A stretch of DNA of 64,000 nucleotides from Saccharospirillum sp. (GCA_022565595.1 JAIUML010000021.1:19390-83389); one strand, 5' to 3'. Numbered from the stretch's first letter, positions 37,417 through 48,100 are shown. Program-made: numbers and translations. The notes: a model not told the origin generated them from the letters alone.

Positions 37417-38658
37417 ATGACTGAACCAAAAGATCCAAAAAATCCTGATGCCGATCAGATCGGAGATTCCCCTCAGGACGCTGTCCCCGAGACGACCGAG
37501 AAAAAACTTGAGGACCCCGGTACCGAGACAACGGAGTCGGTGGGCGAGACCCATGCTGTCGACGCTCATCCTGCGGACGACGATGTTGCCCAATCGACCG
37601 AAAGCGCTCCGGATCAAGGCCAGCAAGACGCCCAACCTGCAGTGAAGCCTGAGCGGGCTAAGAAGGGTTTCAGGTGGGGCTGGTTGCTGGGGGTGTTGTT
37701 GCTGGTGCTGATCGGTTTTGGTGCCCTGGGTTATTGGGGTTACCAGTTCATACTGGAATTGAATCAGGAGCAAGAACAAGCTCTGTCATCGCTTTCCGAG
37801 CAACAAGCGCAATTGTCGCAAGCCCAGGCATCATTGGAAAACCAGTTACGTCAATCCGAACAGGCACGGCAGCAACTGGCCAATACGTTGCGTGCAGAGC
37901 AACAGCAACTAGAACAAATGATGGTCGAGACTGCCCAACGGCTGAGTCGACGTCAGGATCTGGAAGCGGATCGTTGGCCATTGGAGGAGGCGCTGGCGTT
38001 GTTGCGACTGGCGGAACGTCGCTTACAGTTGGACGCCAATGCCGATGTCGCCTTGCGTCTGGTGGAAGCGGCCGATCAAATATTATCCGGGTTGACTCGG
38101 GCTGCCGTCTTGCCAGTACGTCGACAATTGGCACGAGACCGGCTGGCCCTGCAGGCTGTGGAGTCTGTCGATATCAATGGTCTTTATTTTCGCTTGTCTG
38201 CCATTGGTGAGCATGTGCGCGGTTTGAGCTGGACGCCCGAATCCACCCTGACACCTGAGCCACTTTCGGAAGAAGCCCTGTCCTGGCAGGCTTTCAAAGA
38301 GAGCCTGAGCAGCATTGTCACCATCACCCGCCTGGAAGTAAGCCATCAGGCTGCGCCCTTGCTGAGCGACTTTGCGCTTTGGCAGCAACAGTCCCTGTTG
38401 TTGGTAGAGCAGTCACAGCTTGCCCTGCTGGCCGGCAATCAGGCGCTCTACGATGCTGCCCTGGAACAGTTGGCAGAGCGCTTTACCACGATGCAGGCAA
38501 GCCTGTCGGTGTCTGCGGTGCGTGAAGAGGTTACGGCCCTGTCTCAGGCGCAACTGGTGCCGGAACTGCCCGACATTCATGGCAGCATCGAAGCACTGGA
38601 AAACTACATGGTTAACCTTCAGGCAGAAGACGAGCCAAATGGAGAGGATGACGCATGA
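37417..38658 (+). CDS. hemX: HemX-like uroporphyrinogen-III C-methyltransferase-related membrane protein
   Basis: 413 residues. An acidic, low-complexity cytoplasmic N-terminus (about 80 residues) is followed by one transmembrane helix (WGWLLGVLLLVLIGFGALGYWGY) and a long Gln/Ala/Glu-rich coiled coil in the periplasm, then helical repeats. This is the HemX architecture found after hemD in gammaproteobacteria; despite the annotation it lacks a methyltransferase active site. Overlaps hemY by ATGA. AAAGGA upstream of the ATG. Confidence 0.88.
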   Translation: MTEPKDPKNPDADQIGDSPQDAVPETTEKKLEDPGTETTESVGETHAVDAHPADDDVAQSTESAPDQGQQDAQPAVKPERAKKGFRWGWLLGVLLLVLIGFGALGYWGYQFILELNQEQEQALSSLSEQQAQLSQAQASLENQLRQSEQARQQLANTLRAEQQQLEQMMVETAQRLSRRQDLEADRWPLEEALALLRLAERRLQLDANADVALRLVEAADQILSGLTRAAVLPVRRQLARDRLALQAVESVDINGLYFRLSAIGEHVRGLSWTPESTLTPEPLSEEALSWQAFKESLSSIVTITRLEVSHQAAPLLSDFALWQQQSLLLVEQSQLALLAGNQALYDAALEQLAERFTTMQASLSVSAVREEVTALSQAQLVPELPDIHGSIEALENYMVNLQAEDEPNGEDDA

Positions 38659-39824
38659 GCCGCTTGCTGATCAAACTCCTGCTCTGGTTTGTGTTACTGC
38701 TGGCTGCAGGCACGCTGGCGCATTTCATGGTCCGTCATCCTGGCTATGTGATGATCACCTGGGGTCAATGGATGCTCGAAATCACACTCTGGGCGGCGCT
38801 TGGCAGCCTGGTGGTTCTGGTGCTGTTGGCGTGGCTGTTGATATGGGCATTAAAAGTCAGTAACCCCTTGCGTTGGGTGCGTCGCTACCGCACACATCGC
38901 GACCAGAAAGTGGCTCGTATCGAGACCGCTCACGCGGTGACCGCCTGGCTTCAAGGTCATGATGAAGAAGCCGAAGCGGCATTGTTGCGAGTGGCCAAAG
39001 CCGGTGGATCAGAGCGCCTGCCCAATCTGTTGAGTCTGGTAGCCGCTCAGGGTACTTCTCACTGGCAGGAAAAGGCTGATCAATGGCGCAAGCAGGACCC
39101 GGATCTTGATTGGGTTGCTGACGCCCTGCAAGCCGAGCGCATGGCGGAAGCCGGTGACAGCGCGGCATTTCTGGCCTGGCTGGAGCAAAACCCGAAGCTT
39201 GTCACGATGCGTGGCTTGCGCCAGCGTTACTGGCAGGCATTGCTCGAAGAGGGCGAGTACGAAGCCTTGTTGAAAGCTGTTAAAGATGCGGAAGCTGTAA
39301 ACCCTGACGACCGAGTGCGCTGGCAAACCAGAGCAGCCGTTCAGTGGTTGCGCAGCGAAGCGGACATTGCAATCGTAGAGCGGATGAAACGCATACCCAA
39401 GCCATTGCGAGCAGACGCCGACATCATCACTGAAGAAGTTCAGGGCCTGCATCGCCAGGGTGATACTGAATTGGCATTCAAGCGGCTAAAAAAGGCTCTG
39501 GATCAGTATCCTAACGATGCCCTTATAGAGCTGTTGACCATTTTGCCTTTCGACACCCAGCAAGCACTGTTATTGGCTGAGCAACTGGAGAAACGTGTCG
39601 AGCAACCATCGGCCAGCCTGCTCTGGACCCTTGGCCAACTTTGCGAGCGTGAGGCGCTCTGGGGAAAGGCGGAAGACTATCTGACCGCCGCCTGGCAACA
39701 AGCGCCAACAGATCGAATTGGTCTTGCATTGGCGGAGCATTTCGAGCGGCGCGAGCAATCACACAAGGCCTTGCCTATCTATAAAGCCCTTGCCTCGAAA
39801 GGAGAGATCCACGCGAATGGCTGA
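38655..39824 (+). CDS. hemY: HemY-type inner-membrane TPR protein
   Basis: 389 residues: two N-terminal transmembrane helices (LLLWFVLLLAAGTLAHFMV and AALGSLVVLVLLAWLLIWAL), then tetratricopeptide-like helical repeats in the cytoplasm. Family: HemY, C-terminal partner of the hemCDXY operon, of unclear biochemical role in haem synthesis. It is not the oxygen-dependent protoporphyrinogen oxidase also called HemY in Gram-positives. Its last 8 bp overlap the next gene's start. Confidence 0.9.
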   Translation: MSRLLIKLLLWFVLLLAAGTLAHFMVRHPGYVMITWGQWMLEITLWAALGSLVVLVLLAWLLIWALKVSNPLRWVRRYRTHRDQKVARIETAHAVTAWLQGHDEEAEAALLRVAKAGGSERLPNLLSLVAAQGTSHWQEKADQWRKQDPDLDWVADALQAERMAEAGDSAAFLAWLEQNPKLVTMRGLRQRYWQALLEEGEYEALLKAVKDAEAVNPDDRVRWQTRAAVQWLRSEADIAIVERMKRIPKPLRADADIITEEVQGLHRQGDTELAFKRLKKALDQYPNDALIELLTILPFDTQQALLLAEQLEKRVEQPSASLLWTLGQLCEREALWGKAEDYLTAAWQQAPTDRIGLALAEHFERREQSHKALPIYKALASKGEIHANG

Positions 39825-40299
39825 AACCCTGAATGTTGCTGCGTCGAATAGCAAAGCCGAACAATATCGTTCTTTGTTGCCACAGCTAACCGCCCTTGTC
39901 TCTGGTGAAACCAACCGCGTAGCCAACCTGGCCAATCTGTCCGCTGCCCTGCGCCAGACATTCGGCTTTTTCTGGGTCGGGTTTTATCTGGTTGAAGCAG
40001 ATGAACTGGTGCTGGGGCCTTTTCAGGGAGACATTGCTTGCACCCGTATAGGGTATGGAAAGGGTGTCTGTGGTGCCGCCTGGCAGGAGGCGACCACTCA
40101 ATGGGTACCCGATGTCGATGCCTTTCCCGGGCACATTGCCTGCAGCAGTCAATCCCGCTCTGAAGTCGTAGTGCCGATCCTGGTAGGCGACGAAGTCGTT
40201 GCCGTATTGGATGTCGACAGCGACCGACTCAACGACTTCGATGAGCAGGATCTCGAAGGGCTGCAGTCTGTTGCATCCCTGGTTGCCACTATCTGGTAA
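39817..40299 (+). CDS. msrC: Free methionine-R-sulfoxide reductase (GAF domain)
   Basis: 160-residue single GAF domain. All three family cysteines are present at 75, 85 and 109 (DIACTR, GKGVCGAAW, HIACSSQSRSE), matching Cys84, 94 and 118 of E. coli fRMsr with constant offset. Reduces free methionine-R-sulfoxide using thioredoxin. The ATG at 39817 has GGAGAG 10 nt upstream. It overlaps the hemY stop and is likely cotranscribed. Confidence 0.93.
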   Translation: MAETLNVAASNSKAEQYRSLLPQLTALVSGETNRVANLANLSAALRQTFGFFWVGFYLVEADELVLGPFQGDIACTRIGYGKGVCGAAWQEATTQWVPDVDAFPGHIACSSQSRSEVVVPILVGDEVVAVLDVDSDRLNDFDEQDLEGLQSVASLVATIW

Positions 40300-40341
40300 C
40301 CAATACTCGCCAAATGTAACAACCTTGATACATAAGCGCTG

Positions 40342-40359
40342 CCCTGCCTGTTGGCAGGG
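40342..40359. terminator. Hairpin after msrC
   Basis: CCCTGCC-TGTT-GGCAGGG, 43 bp past the msrC stop. It is a stable stem but is followed only by TGTTAC, so it is a possible, not certain, terminator of the hem operon. Confidence 0.5.
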
Positions 40360-40360
40360 T

Positions 40361-40373
40361 GTTACTCGGTAAC
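40361..40373. promoter_or_regulatory. GTTAC-N3-GTAAC palindrome upstream of gtsA (site 1)
   Basis: GTTACTCGGTAAC. A perfect 5-bp dyad with 3-bp spacer located 284 bp ahead of gtsA. A second, longer copy lies 65 bp downstream. Confidence 0.5.
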
Positions 40374-40424
40374 ATTGGACAGGCTCTATCTTGTCTGACT
40401 GACTCCCTGATAGCGATTTCCGGT

Positions 40425-40439
40425 GTTACCCCAGGTAAC
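40425..40439. promoter_or_regulatory. GTTACC-N3-GGTAAC palindrome upstream of gtsA (site 2)
   Basis: GTTACCCCAGGTAAC, 6-bp arms around CCA. A weaker third dyad, GTAA-N7-TTAC, is at 40470-40484. Recurrent GTTAC symmetry in this 350-bp intergenic region suggests an operator array for the glucose uptake genes; the regulator is not encoded next to it. Confidence 0.5.
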
Positions 40440-40656
40440 GGCATGGGCTGCCCGTGTTAGATCTTTCATGTAATGCTTTGTTACGCTCAGTTGCCAACCG
40501 AGACGTGTGCTCCCGCCGGTGTGCGGCTAGGATGTTTGGCGTTGGGTTAGCGTGTTATGACCCAAATGGCTTCAGTATCAGGGCGTTGCGCTAACTAGGT
40601 TGTGTCGGCGCCCGAACACGACTCTGTCACAACAACAACAGAAGGACTGAGCAATC

Positions 40657-41907
40657 ATGTTCAAGAAAACGTTAATGGCTATCGCAATGAGCGGCACAAT
40701 GGTCGCTACCTCTGTCCAGGCAGGTGAAGTAGAAGTACTGCACTGGTGGACCTCCGGTGGTGAGGCTCGTTCCATTGCTGTCCTGAAGCAAATGGTTGAA
40801 GACGCCGGCCACACCTGGAAAGATTTTGCTGTTGCCGGTGGTGGTGGTGAGAACGCCTACACCGTACTGCGCTCACGCGCCGTTTCTGGTAACCCCCCTG
40901 CTTCCGCGCAGATCAAAGGTCTTGAAATACAGGAATGGGGCGACCTTGGTTTCCTCGCCAGCCTGGGTCAGGTTGCCGAGCGCAATAACTGGGACGACGT
41001 CCTGCCTGCCGTCGTTTCTGATGTCATGAAACACCGCGGCGAGTATGTTGCTGCGCCTGTAAACGTTCACCGTGTCAACTGGATGTGGGCCAACCCGGCG
41101 GTTTTCGAGAATGCCGGTGTCTCCATTCCAACCACATTGGAAGAACTCTGGACAGCCGCAGACCAACTGCAAGCAGCCGGTGTGACGCCGATCGCTCATG
41201 GTGGCCAGCCATGGCAGGATGCAACGACCTTTGAAAGCATCGTTCTGGCGGTGGGTGGTGCCGATTTCTTCAACGACGTCTTTGTTGAGCACAATGCCAG
41301 CGCGCTCGAAAGCGATACCATGATTCAGGCGTTCCGCGAGTTCCGTAAGGTCAAGGACTACATTGACCGTGGCGCTCCGGGCCGTGACTGGAACGTCGCA
41401 ACATCCATGGTCATTCGTGGCGAAGCGGCCATGCAGTTCATGGGTGACTGGGCCAAGGGTGAATTTACTGCCGCCAATATGCAGCCAGGGTCAGATTATG
41501 TCTGCATGGCATTCCCGGGTACCGAAGGTGAATTCACTTTCAACATCGATTCCCTGGCCATGTTCAAACAGCGCACAGCGGCCAATAGCGAAGCGCAGTT
41601 GAAAATGGCGGAATTGGTGTTGTCACCTGAGTTCCAGGAAACCTTTAACCTGAACAAGGGCTCTATTCCAGCTCGCACGGATATGGACATGAGCAAATTC
41701 GACAGCTGTGCTCTGGCGTCCATGGACACCTTCATAGCGACCGCTGAATCCGGTCAGGGCCTGGTGCCTTCCATGGCGCATGGCATGTCTACCACCTCCA
41801 CGGTGCAGGGTGCTATCTATGACACCGTGACCGAGTTCTTTAACTCGAACATGAGTGCTGAAGACGCCACTACGCGCCTGGCCCGTGCCATTCGCGCGGC
41901 TCAATAA
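40657..41907 (+). CDS. gtsA: Glucose ABC transporter substrate-binding protein
   Basis: Periplasmic binding protein, 416 residues. Signal peptide to about residue 22 (VATSVQA), mature start GEVEVLHWWTSGGEA, and AAPVNVHRVNWMW, GDWAKGEF and FNLNKGSIPARTDM, all highly typical of Pseudomonas GtsA glucose-binding protein. A good GAAGGA lies ahead of the ATG. Followed by permeases gtsB and gtsC and ATPase gtsD. Two hairpins separate it from gtsB, as commonly seen when binding proteins are expressed at a higher level than the permease genes. A deleted paralogue is at 35077-35466. Confidence 0.94.
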   Translation: MFKKTLMAIAMSGTMVATSVQAGEVEVLHWWTSGGEARSIAVLKQMVEDAGHTWKDFAVAGGGGENAYTVLRSRAVSGNPPASAQIKGLEIQEWGDLGFLASLGQVAERNNWDDVLPAVVSDVMKHRGEYVAAPVNVHRVNWMWANPAVFENAGVSIPTTLEELWTAADQLQAAGVTPIAHGGQPWQDATTFESIVLAVGGADFFNDVFVEHNASALESDTMIQAFREFRKVKDYIDRGAPGRDWNVATSMVIRGEAAMQFMGDWAKGEFTAANMQPGSDYVCMAFPGTEGEFTFNIDSLAMFKQRTAANSEAQLKMAELVLSPEFQETFNLNKGSIPARTDMDMSKFDSCALASMDTFIATAESGQGLVPSMAHGMSTTSTVQGAIYDTVTEFFNSNMSAEDATTRLARAIRAAQ

Positions 41908-41918
41908 GCCACCCCAGA

Positions 41919-41975
41919 GGGAGTGCGAGAGCACTCCCGAATAAGGGCAGGTCATATTTATATTGGCCTGCCCTT
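41919..41975 (+). terminator. Two hairpins between gtsA and gtsB
   Basis: Hairpin 1 is GGGAGTGC-GAGA-GCACTCCC (41919-41938), hairpin 2 AAGGGCAGG ... CCTGCCCTT (41943-41951 with 41967-41975). Neither has a strong T run at its base. Likely partial terminator plus 3' stabiliser that sets the ratio of binding protein to permease. Confidence 0.65.
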
Positions 41976-42102
41976 GGCAGGCAGCTTGTAAAAATAGCCC
42001 AATCGCCTGCGAGTTCGAGTGGCATTGGTTCTGGCTCGAATTCCCATAAACGCTTACCTTGAACTATTTTTCAATCTGCTTCATTAGACGGATAGAGTGC
42101 CT

Positions 42103-42990
42103 ATGTCTGTAACAAACCGAAAGGGGCTCGACTACTGGCTACCCAAGCTGGTGTTGTCGCCGACCATTGCCATTACGGTGATCTTCATCTATGGCTTTGT
42201 TATCTGGACGGCAGTGTTGTCGTTCACCCGTTCACGCATTTTGCCACAGTACGAGTTTGTCGGCTTTGAGCAATATGTGCGCCTCTTCGCCAATGATCGT
42301 TGGCTGGGTGCCATGAGCAACTTGCTGATTTTTGGTGTGCTCTTTATCGCCATCTGCTTGATCGTCGGTCTGGTCCTTGCCATTCTGCTGGATCAGAACA
42401 TTCGAGCCGAAGGCGCACTACGCACCATCTATCTCTATCCAATGGCGCTGTCCTTTATTGTAACCGGTACGGTCTGGAAGTGGTTGCTGAACCCGACAGT
42501 GGGTATTGAGCGATTCATGATTTCGCTGGGTTGGGAGAGTTTCGTTTTTGACTGGATCGTAAATCCGCAAATGGCAATTTACACCATCGTCATCGCCGGT
42601 GTCTGGCAGGCCAGCGGTTTTGTCATGGCCATATTCCTGGCGGGTTTGCGAGGCATTGATACCTCCATCATCAAAGCCGCTCAACTGGACGGTGCCAGCC
42701 TGTTTTCGGTTTACACCCGAATAATCATACCTTCAATGAGACCGGTCTTCTTCTCGGCTTTTATCATGCTCGCGCATATTGCCATCAAGAGCTTCGACCT
42801 GATCATTGCGCTGACCGGAGGTGGACCGGGTAACTCAACCGATGTGCCAGCCATTTTCATGTACCAGTTCTCTTTCCAGCGCGGACAACTGGGCATGGGT
42901 GCGGCATCTGCCATTGTCATGTTGATGACGGTACTGGCCATTCTGGTGCCCTATTTGTATTCCGAATTGAGGACTCCGAAAAATGGCTAA
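42103..42990 (+). CDS. gtsB: Glucose ABC transporter permease GtsB
   Basis: 295-residue inner-membrane permease with six predicted helices. The cytoplasmic ABC-interacting EAA motif is GIDTSIIKAAQLDGASLFSVYTRIIIPSM. ATG 42103 is preferred over the in-frame GTG at 42097 because codons before it add only two residues; the weak GGATAGAG serves either. Overlaps gtsC by 8 bp. Confidence 0.92.
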   Translation: MSVTNRKGLDYWLPKLVLSPTIAITVIFIYGFVIWTAVLSFTRSRILPQYEFVGFEQYVRLFANDRWLGAMSNLLIFGVLFIAICLIVGLVLAILLDQNIRAEGALRTIYLYPMALSFIVTGTVWKWLLNPTVGIERFMISLGWESFVFDWIVNPQMAIYTIVIAGVWQASGFVMAIFLAGLRGIDTSIIKAAQLDGASLFSVYTRIIIPSMRPVFFSAFIMLAHIAIKSFDLIIALTGGGPGNSTDVPAIFMYQFSFQRGQLGMGAASAIVMLMTVLAILVPYLYSELRTPKNG

Positions 42991-43861
42991 AATGAGCGAA
43001 AGACGTTACTCCGAAATAACCGGCCGGGCCGTGCTCTACGGAATTCTGATCATAGTGGCTGCCTATTATCTGGTGCCCTTGTTGATCATGATCATGACCT
43101 CTTTTCGTTCCATGGACGAAATCCGCATGGGCCAACTGATCGAACTGCCACGCAGCTTTACTCTGGATGCGTGGCATCAGGCCTGGAATCAGGTTCAGAT
43201 CGGTGCCAGAGATGAGCTCGGTTTGCGACCTTACTTTATCAACTCCATCAAGATGGTGATTCCGGCTGTGGCCATCTCCACCATCCTGGGTGCTCTGAAT
43301 GGCTATGTGTTGAGTTTCTGGAAGTTTCGCGGCAGTGAGCTGTTTTTCGCGGCTCTGCTGCTGGGTTGCTTTTTGCCGTTCCAGGCCATCCTGCTGCCCC
43401 AGTCGCAATTGCTGGGCTGGCTGGGCCTGACCGGCTCCATCAGCGGTCTGGTGTTGACGCACGTTGTTTATGGGGTAAGTTTTACCACCCTGTTTTTCCG
43501 CAACTACTACGTGAACTTGCCAGGCGAGTTGATCAAGGCTGCCAAGCTCGACGGAGCCGGTTTCTGGATGATTTTCTTCCGCATCATTCTGCCGTTGTCG
43601 TCGCCTATCCTGGTGGTTACCGTGATCTGGCAGTTTACCCAGATCTGGAACGACTTCCTGTTCGGTGTGGTGTTTTCCGACCCGAGCTCCCAGCCAGTAA
43701 CAGTCGGTCTGAACAACATGGTCAACAGCACCACCGGTGAGACACGTTACAACGTGGATATGGCCGGGGCCATTATCGCCGCCTTGCCGACCATTCTGGT
43801 CTATGTACTGGCAGGCAAATATTTCGTACGCGGTCTTACGGCCGGTTCTGTTAAAGGGTAA
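42983..43861 (+). CDS. gtsC: Glucose ABC transporter permease GtsC
   Basis: 292-residue MalG-like permease with six helices. The EAA loop is LPGELIKAAKLDGAGFWMIFFRIILPL. It has a large periplasmic insert after the first helix. Coupled to gtsB by overlap and 14 bp upstream of gtsD. Confidence 0.92.
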   Translation: MAKMSERRYSEITGRAVLYGILIIVAAYYLVPLLIMIMTSFRSMDEIRMGQLIELPRSFTLDAWHQAWNQVQIGARDELGLRPYFINSIKMVIPAVAISTILGALNGYVLSFWKFRGSELFFAALLLGCFLPFQAILLPQSQLLGWLGLTGSISGLVLTHVVYGVSFTTLFFRNYYVNLPGELIKAAKLDGAGFWMIFFRIILPLSSPILVVTVIWQFTQIWNDFLFGVVFSDPSSQPVTVGLNNMVNSTTGETRYNVDMAGAIIAALPTILVYVLAGKYFVRGLTAGSVKG

Positions 43862-43875
43862 TTGGGGGTCTGAAC

Positions 43876-44985
43876 ATGGCTGAATTGAAGATCGAGAACG
43901 TCAACAAGAGTTTTGGCGAGACGCACATTTTAAAAGGCATCAATCTGGACATACCGGATGGTGAGTTTGTTATCCTGGTTGGGCCATCCGGTTGTGGCAA
44001 ATCCACTTTGTTGAACTGTGTTGCCGGGCTCGAGGAAGTGACCAGTGGCGCCATCCGTCTGGGTGACAAGGACATGACCCGGGTTGCACCCAAAGATCGG
44101 GACATCGCTATGGTGTTCCAGAGCTACGCGCTCTATCCCAATATGAACGTGTACAAGAACATCGCCTTCGGCCTCGAAATCCGCAAGATGCCCAAGGCCG
44201 AGATTCAGGCCGAAGTGAGCCGCGTTGCCAAGCTGCTGCAGATTGAGCATATGCTGGATCGCAAGCCGTCACAGCTTTCGGGCGGTCAGCGCCAGCGTGT
44301 CGCCATGGGGCGTGCTCTGGCACGGCGTCCACAGATCTATCTCTTTGATGAGCCCCTGTCGAATCTGGATGCCAAGTTGCGGGTGGAAATGCGCACCGAG
44401 ATGAAGAAACTGCATCAGCGCCTGGCAACAACCATCGTCTATGTGACCCATGATCAGATTGAAGCGATGACTCTGGCCGACCGCATCGCCGTGATGAAAG
44501 ATGGCATCGTGCAGCAGTTCGGTACACCTCAAGAGGTTTACGACGATCCGGCCAATATCTTCGTTGCCGGCTTTATGGGCTCCCCTTCGATGAACTTTCT
44601 GGAGTGTGAAGTGTCCAGGGTCGATGATGGTTTCGCGGTCGAGGTGGTGTCCGAAGCCCAGTCCTACTTGCTACCGGTAGACCCGAACCAGGCGGATCTG
44701 TCCGGGTATGAGGGCAAGCGCGTCATTCTGGGTATTCGGCCGGAGCAGATCACCCATGTGATGCCGCACGTTGCTGAACAGCCTTTCGTCACAAAAGTAA
44801 CAGTGAAGATTGAAGTGGTGGAGCCTACCGGAGCTGACACCCTGGTGTTGGCACGGATCAATGATCAGGAGTGCGAGTGCCGCGTCCATCCGACGGAGTC
44901 GGGGCAACCGGGCGAAATGATGGACATGTTGTTCAACATGAGCAAGGCGGTCTTTTTTGATCCAAAAACCGAAGATCGGCTTTAA
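43876..44985 (+). CDS. gtsD: Glucose ABC transporter ATP-binding protein (MalK/UgpC type)
   Basis: 369 residues. ATPase domain with Walker A GPSGCGKST, Q-loop FQSYALYPNM, signature LSGGQRQRVAMGRAL, Walker B IYLFDEPLSNLD and H-loop VTHDQ. A C-terminal TOBE/regulatory domain from about 240 is typical of the CUT1 family, where it binds regulators or senses sugar state. Last gene of the glucose operon; a terminator follows. Confidence 0.94.
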   Translation: MAELKIENVNKSFGETHILKGINLDIPDGEFVILVGPSGCGKSTLLNCVAGLEEVTSGAIRLGDKDMTRVAPKDRDIAMVFQSYALYPNMNVYKNIAFGLEIRKMPKAEIQAEVSRVAKLLQIEHMLDRKPSQLSGGQRQRVAMGRALARRPQIYLFDEPLSNLDAKLRVEMRTEMKKLHQRLATTIVYVTHDQIEAMTLADRIAVMKDGIVQQFGTPQEVYDDPANIFVAGFMGSPSMNFLECEVSRVDDGFAVEVVSEAQSYLLPVDPNQADLSGYEGKRVILGIRPEQITHVMPHVAEQPFVTKVTVKIEVVEPTGADTLVLARINDQECECRVHPTESGQPGEMMDMLFNMSKAVFFDPKTEDRL

Positions 44986-45067
44986 AATCACCAATTCTCT
45001 CCTTTAGCCCTGCTCAGGCCTGATTGGTCAGTAAATATCATGGCCTGAGTGCACAAACCATTCGGCA

Positions 45068-45100
45068 AAACGCCCAAAGCTGGCTATGCTAAGGGCGTTT
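45068..45100 (+). terminator. Terminator after gtsD
   Basis: AAACGCCC (45068-45075) pairs with GGGCGTTT (45093-45100), with an inner AGC/GCT pair near the loop. Followed by ATTGTCTTTG. Because it ends immediately before a TTG at 45102, that TTG is an unlikely start for the next gene. Confidence 0.75.
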
Positions 45101-45122
45101 ATTGTCTTTGTTTGATGGATGG

Positions 45123-48100
45123 ATGTTTAAAGGCGAGCCGCACACAGCACAACACAGGGCGAATAGCAGCAACCAGAACGATCTGAACGATCTGTTCCAG
45201 CGTCTGGCGTCCGTGATTTACGACGCCACCCCCTCCAAAGTGAATTCCGATCTATGGTGTCTGACCTATGCCAATCAGGCCATAGAGCGTTTGACTGGCT
45301 ACCCGCCAGAGGCCTTTCTGGGCGAATCCGCTTCGGTTTTTCTCTATGACCTGATTCACCCGGAAGACCGCGCCAGAGTGGGTGCCGAATATGACCGGTG
45401 CCGCACAACCCTCTCACCCATCTTTGTCCGTTACCGCCTTTGCCATGCCAATGGCTCCCTGCATTGGGTCGAAGAGCGCACCCGTTTCAAGCGCGACATG
45501 GATGGTCAACTGCATTCGACCGCCATCCTCCAGGATATAGACGAACCCACCAAGCAGTCTGAGGCAAACACCCGGGTCGATCAGGTATTGGCGACTCTTA
45601 ACGAGCATGTCGCGGTTGCTACCGGTCAGGAGTTTCTGGAGCATTTGACTCGTCGGCTGGCGTTTATTACCAATGTCAGGCAGGTGGGCATTTTTCGAAT
45701 AGAGCAGGGGCGATACGTCGAGTGTCTGGCGGTGGCCAGAGATGGCCTGATGATGCCCCGTTTCAGTGCCCGTATTGAGCAAACATTGTTCGAACCACTC
45801 TTTCACCAGCCTCGTCTCACCCTGGACCTCAGTGATCGCATTGCCAACGGCGATGAGTTCGTGGTGGCCTTGCGTCATATTCACGCCTACCGGTTAGACA
45901 ATCGCCAGAATCAGTGGGTTGGCGTACTGGTGTTGGATCACGATGAGATGTTCAAGCCGGACGATGCTGTTAGCCGAGTGCTGGAGCTCTATAACGATCG
46001 AGCGGTGACCGAAATTCAGCGCTTGGGGCTGGAGCAACGTTTGCAGGTCAGCGAACGGCGTTATCGTGCTTTTTTTGAAACGGCCGTCTTGCCCTCCTTG
46101 GTGGTGACCCGTACCGGCAAAATTCTGGATTTTAACGACGCGGCTCGAAAACTACTGGCCCTGCCAGAGGGTAACCTGGATTTCGACTTGACGGTGTCTG
46201 ATATTTTGCCGCAAAAACAGCGGGACGGACGTTACTCGATTGCCCAGTTTATGCGACTGTTACGCCAGTCTTTGCAGGTTCAGCCGGACCCATTGCACCT
46301 GGATGTGCAATCGCTGGAGGGTTACCCACGTTCGGTCATAGTGCATGCCACCTCTACCGCTTTGAACTTGAGCGAACGCGTATTGATTACGCTGGAAGAC
46401 GTGACTGAGCGTTTGGCAACCGAGCATCACCTGGATGTTCAGCACCAGTTGATGGAGGAGCGCCAGGCAAGGTTGCGGGGTCTGGCACGACTGGCAACAG
46501 AGCTTGAGCGCCAGCCGGATGTGCGCGAGTTTCTGTTGGCCTGTCGAGATGAGTTGTTTCAACTCGAAGGCGTGGAACAGTTGGCCTTCTACCGCCTGGA
46601 AACTCAATGCTGGCGCCATACCGCCAAGACCAGTGAAAGCCCGGCCTGGAAGCTTGAATATCACCAGGCAACCCTGGACAGAGTCCAGGCCCTGGGGACC
46701 CTGCAACTGGTCCGGCGTCAGGATCCCTGGCTGTATTTTCCATTGCTCGACAACGGTGTCACCGTTGCCATTCTGGTAATCGAATGCGACAGCAACTTGC
46801 ACAAGGATCAGGAGTTTATCTCCCTGTTATGGCAAACCCTGAGCCTGGCCTTTGATAATCTGGTTCAGCGACTGACCTTGAAGCGACAGGCGCGTCGAGA
46901 CAGCTTGACCGGCCTGGGCAATAGAACACAGTTGCATGAGTGGGTGGCGGAGTCTCTGGCTCAAAACCCCGGACAGGAAGCTGCATTGCTGTTGTTTGAT
47001 TTGAACAAGTTTAAAGAAATCAACGACACCCTGGGTCATCACTTTGGTGACCGTTTGTTGTGTGAAATAGGGCCTCGGCTGCAATCTGTCCTGCATCAGG
47101 AAAATGACCGTGGCATCGCTCGATTGGGCGGAGACGAATTTGCGGTCTTTATGCCAGGCTATGGACTGAGTGAAAGCTGGAATATTTCCGAGCGTATCTC
47201 CCAGGCCCTGAGTGAACCCTACCAGTTGGATGGAATTCAGTTGCAGGTTGAGGCCAGTATCGGCCTGGCACACTACCCTGAACAAGGGTTGGATGGGCAC
47301 GAACTGTTGCGCTGCGCTGATGTTGCCATGTATGCCGCCAAGTCATCCGGGCGCCCGGTAGTAGCATTTGAAACCCTGCTGGATGCCAGCACACCGCAGC
47401 GCATAGCCGTCTTGTCCGAGTTGGATCAAGCGCTGACCGATGGTCAAATCTGGGTAGCTTATCAACCAGTGGTGCGTGCGTCAGATGGACACATCAGTGG
47501 TCTGGAGGCCCTGGTACGATGGTCTCACCCGGACCTGGGGCCCTTGTCGCCAGCAGAATTTATACCTATTGCAGAGATGGGGCAGGGTATCCGTCGAATT
47601 ACGCAATTCGTTCTGGAGAGCAGTCTGAGTTCCTTGCAGCAGTGGCGGAAACGCATGCCGGATTTACACGTGGCGGTGAATATATCCGGTCGTGTCTTGA
47701 TGGATCAGTCTTTGCCTCAGCAGATCAGCGACCTGCTGGACCGGTATCAGTTGCCCGGAGAAGCCTTGATACTGGAGCTGACTGAAAGCACGCTCTTGTC
47801 TGACCCGCTGAGAGCGGTGGACATCATCAATGAGATGTCGACCCTTGGCGTACAGGTTGAAGTGGACGACTTCGGCACGGGTTACTCATCGCTCGCTTAC
47901 CTCAAGTCACTGCCCATTCATGCTTTGAAGATTGATCAGAGCTTTATTGCCGACCTGTTGATTGACCCCCAGGACAGGGTTATCGTCGAGTCGACCATCA
48001 CCATGGCTCATGCACTCGGTTTGCAGACCGTGGCCGAAGGCGTAGAGGACGAGATGACGCTGATCGAACTGGTCAAGATGAAGTGTGATGCCATTCAGGG

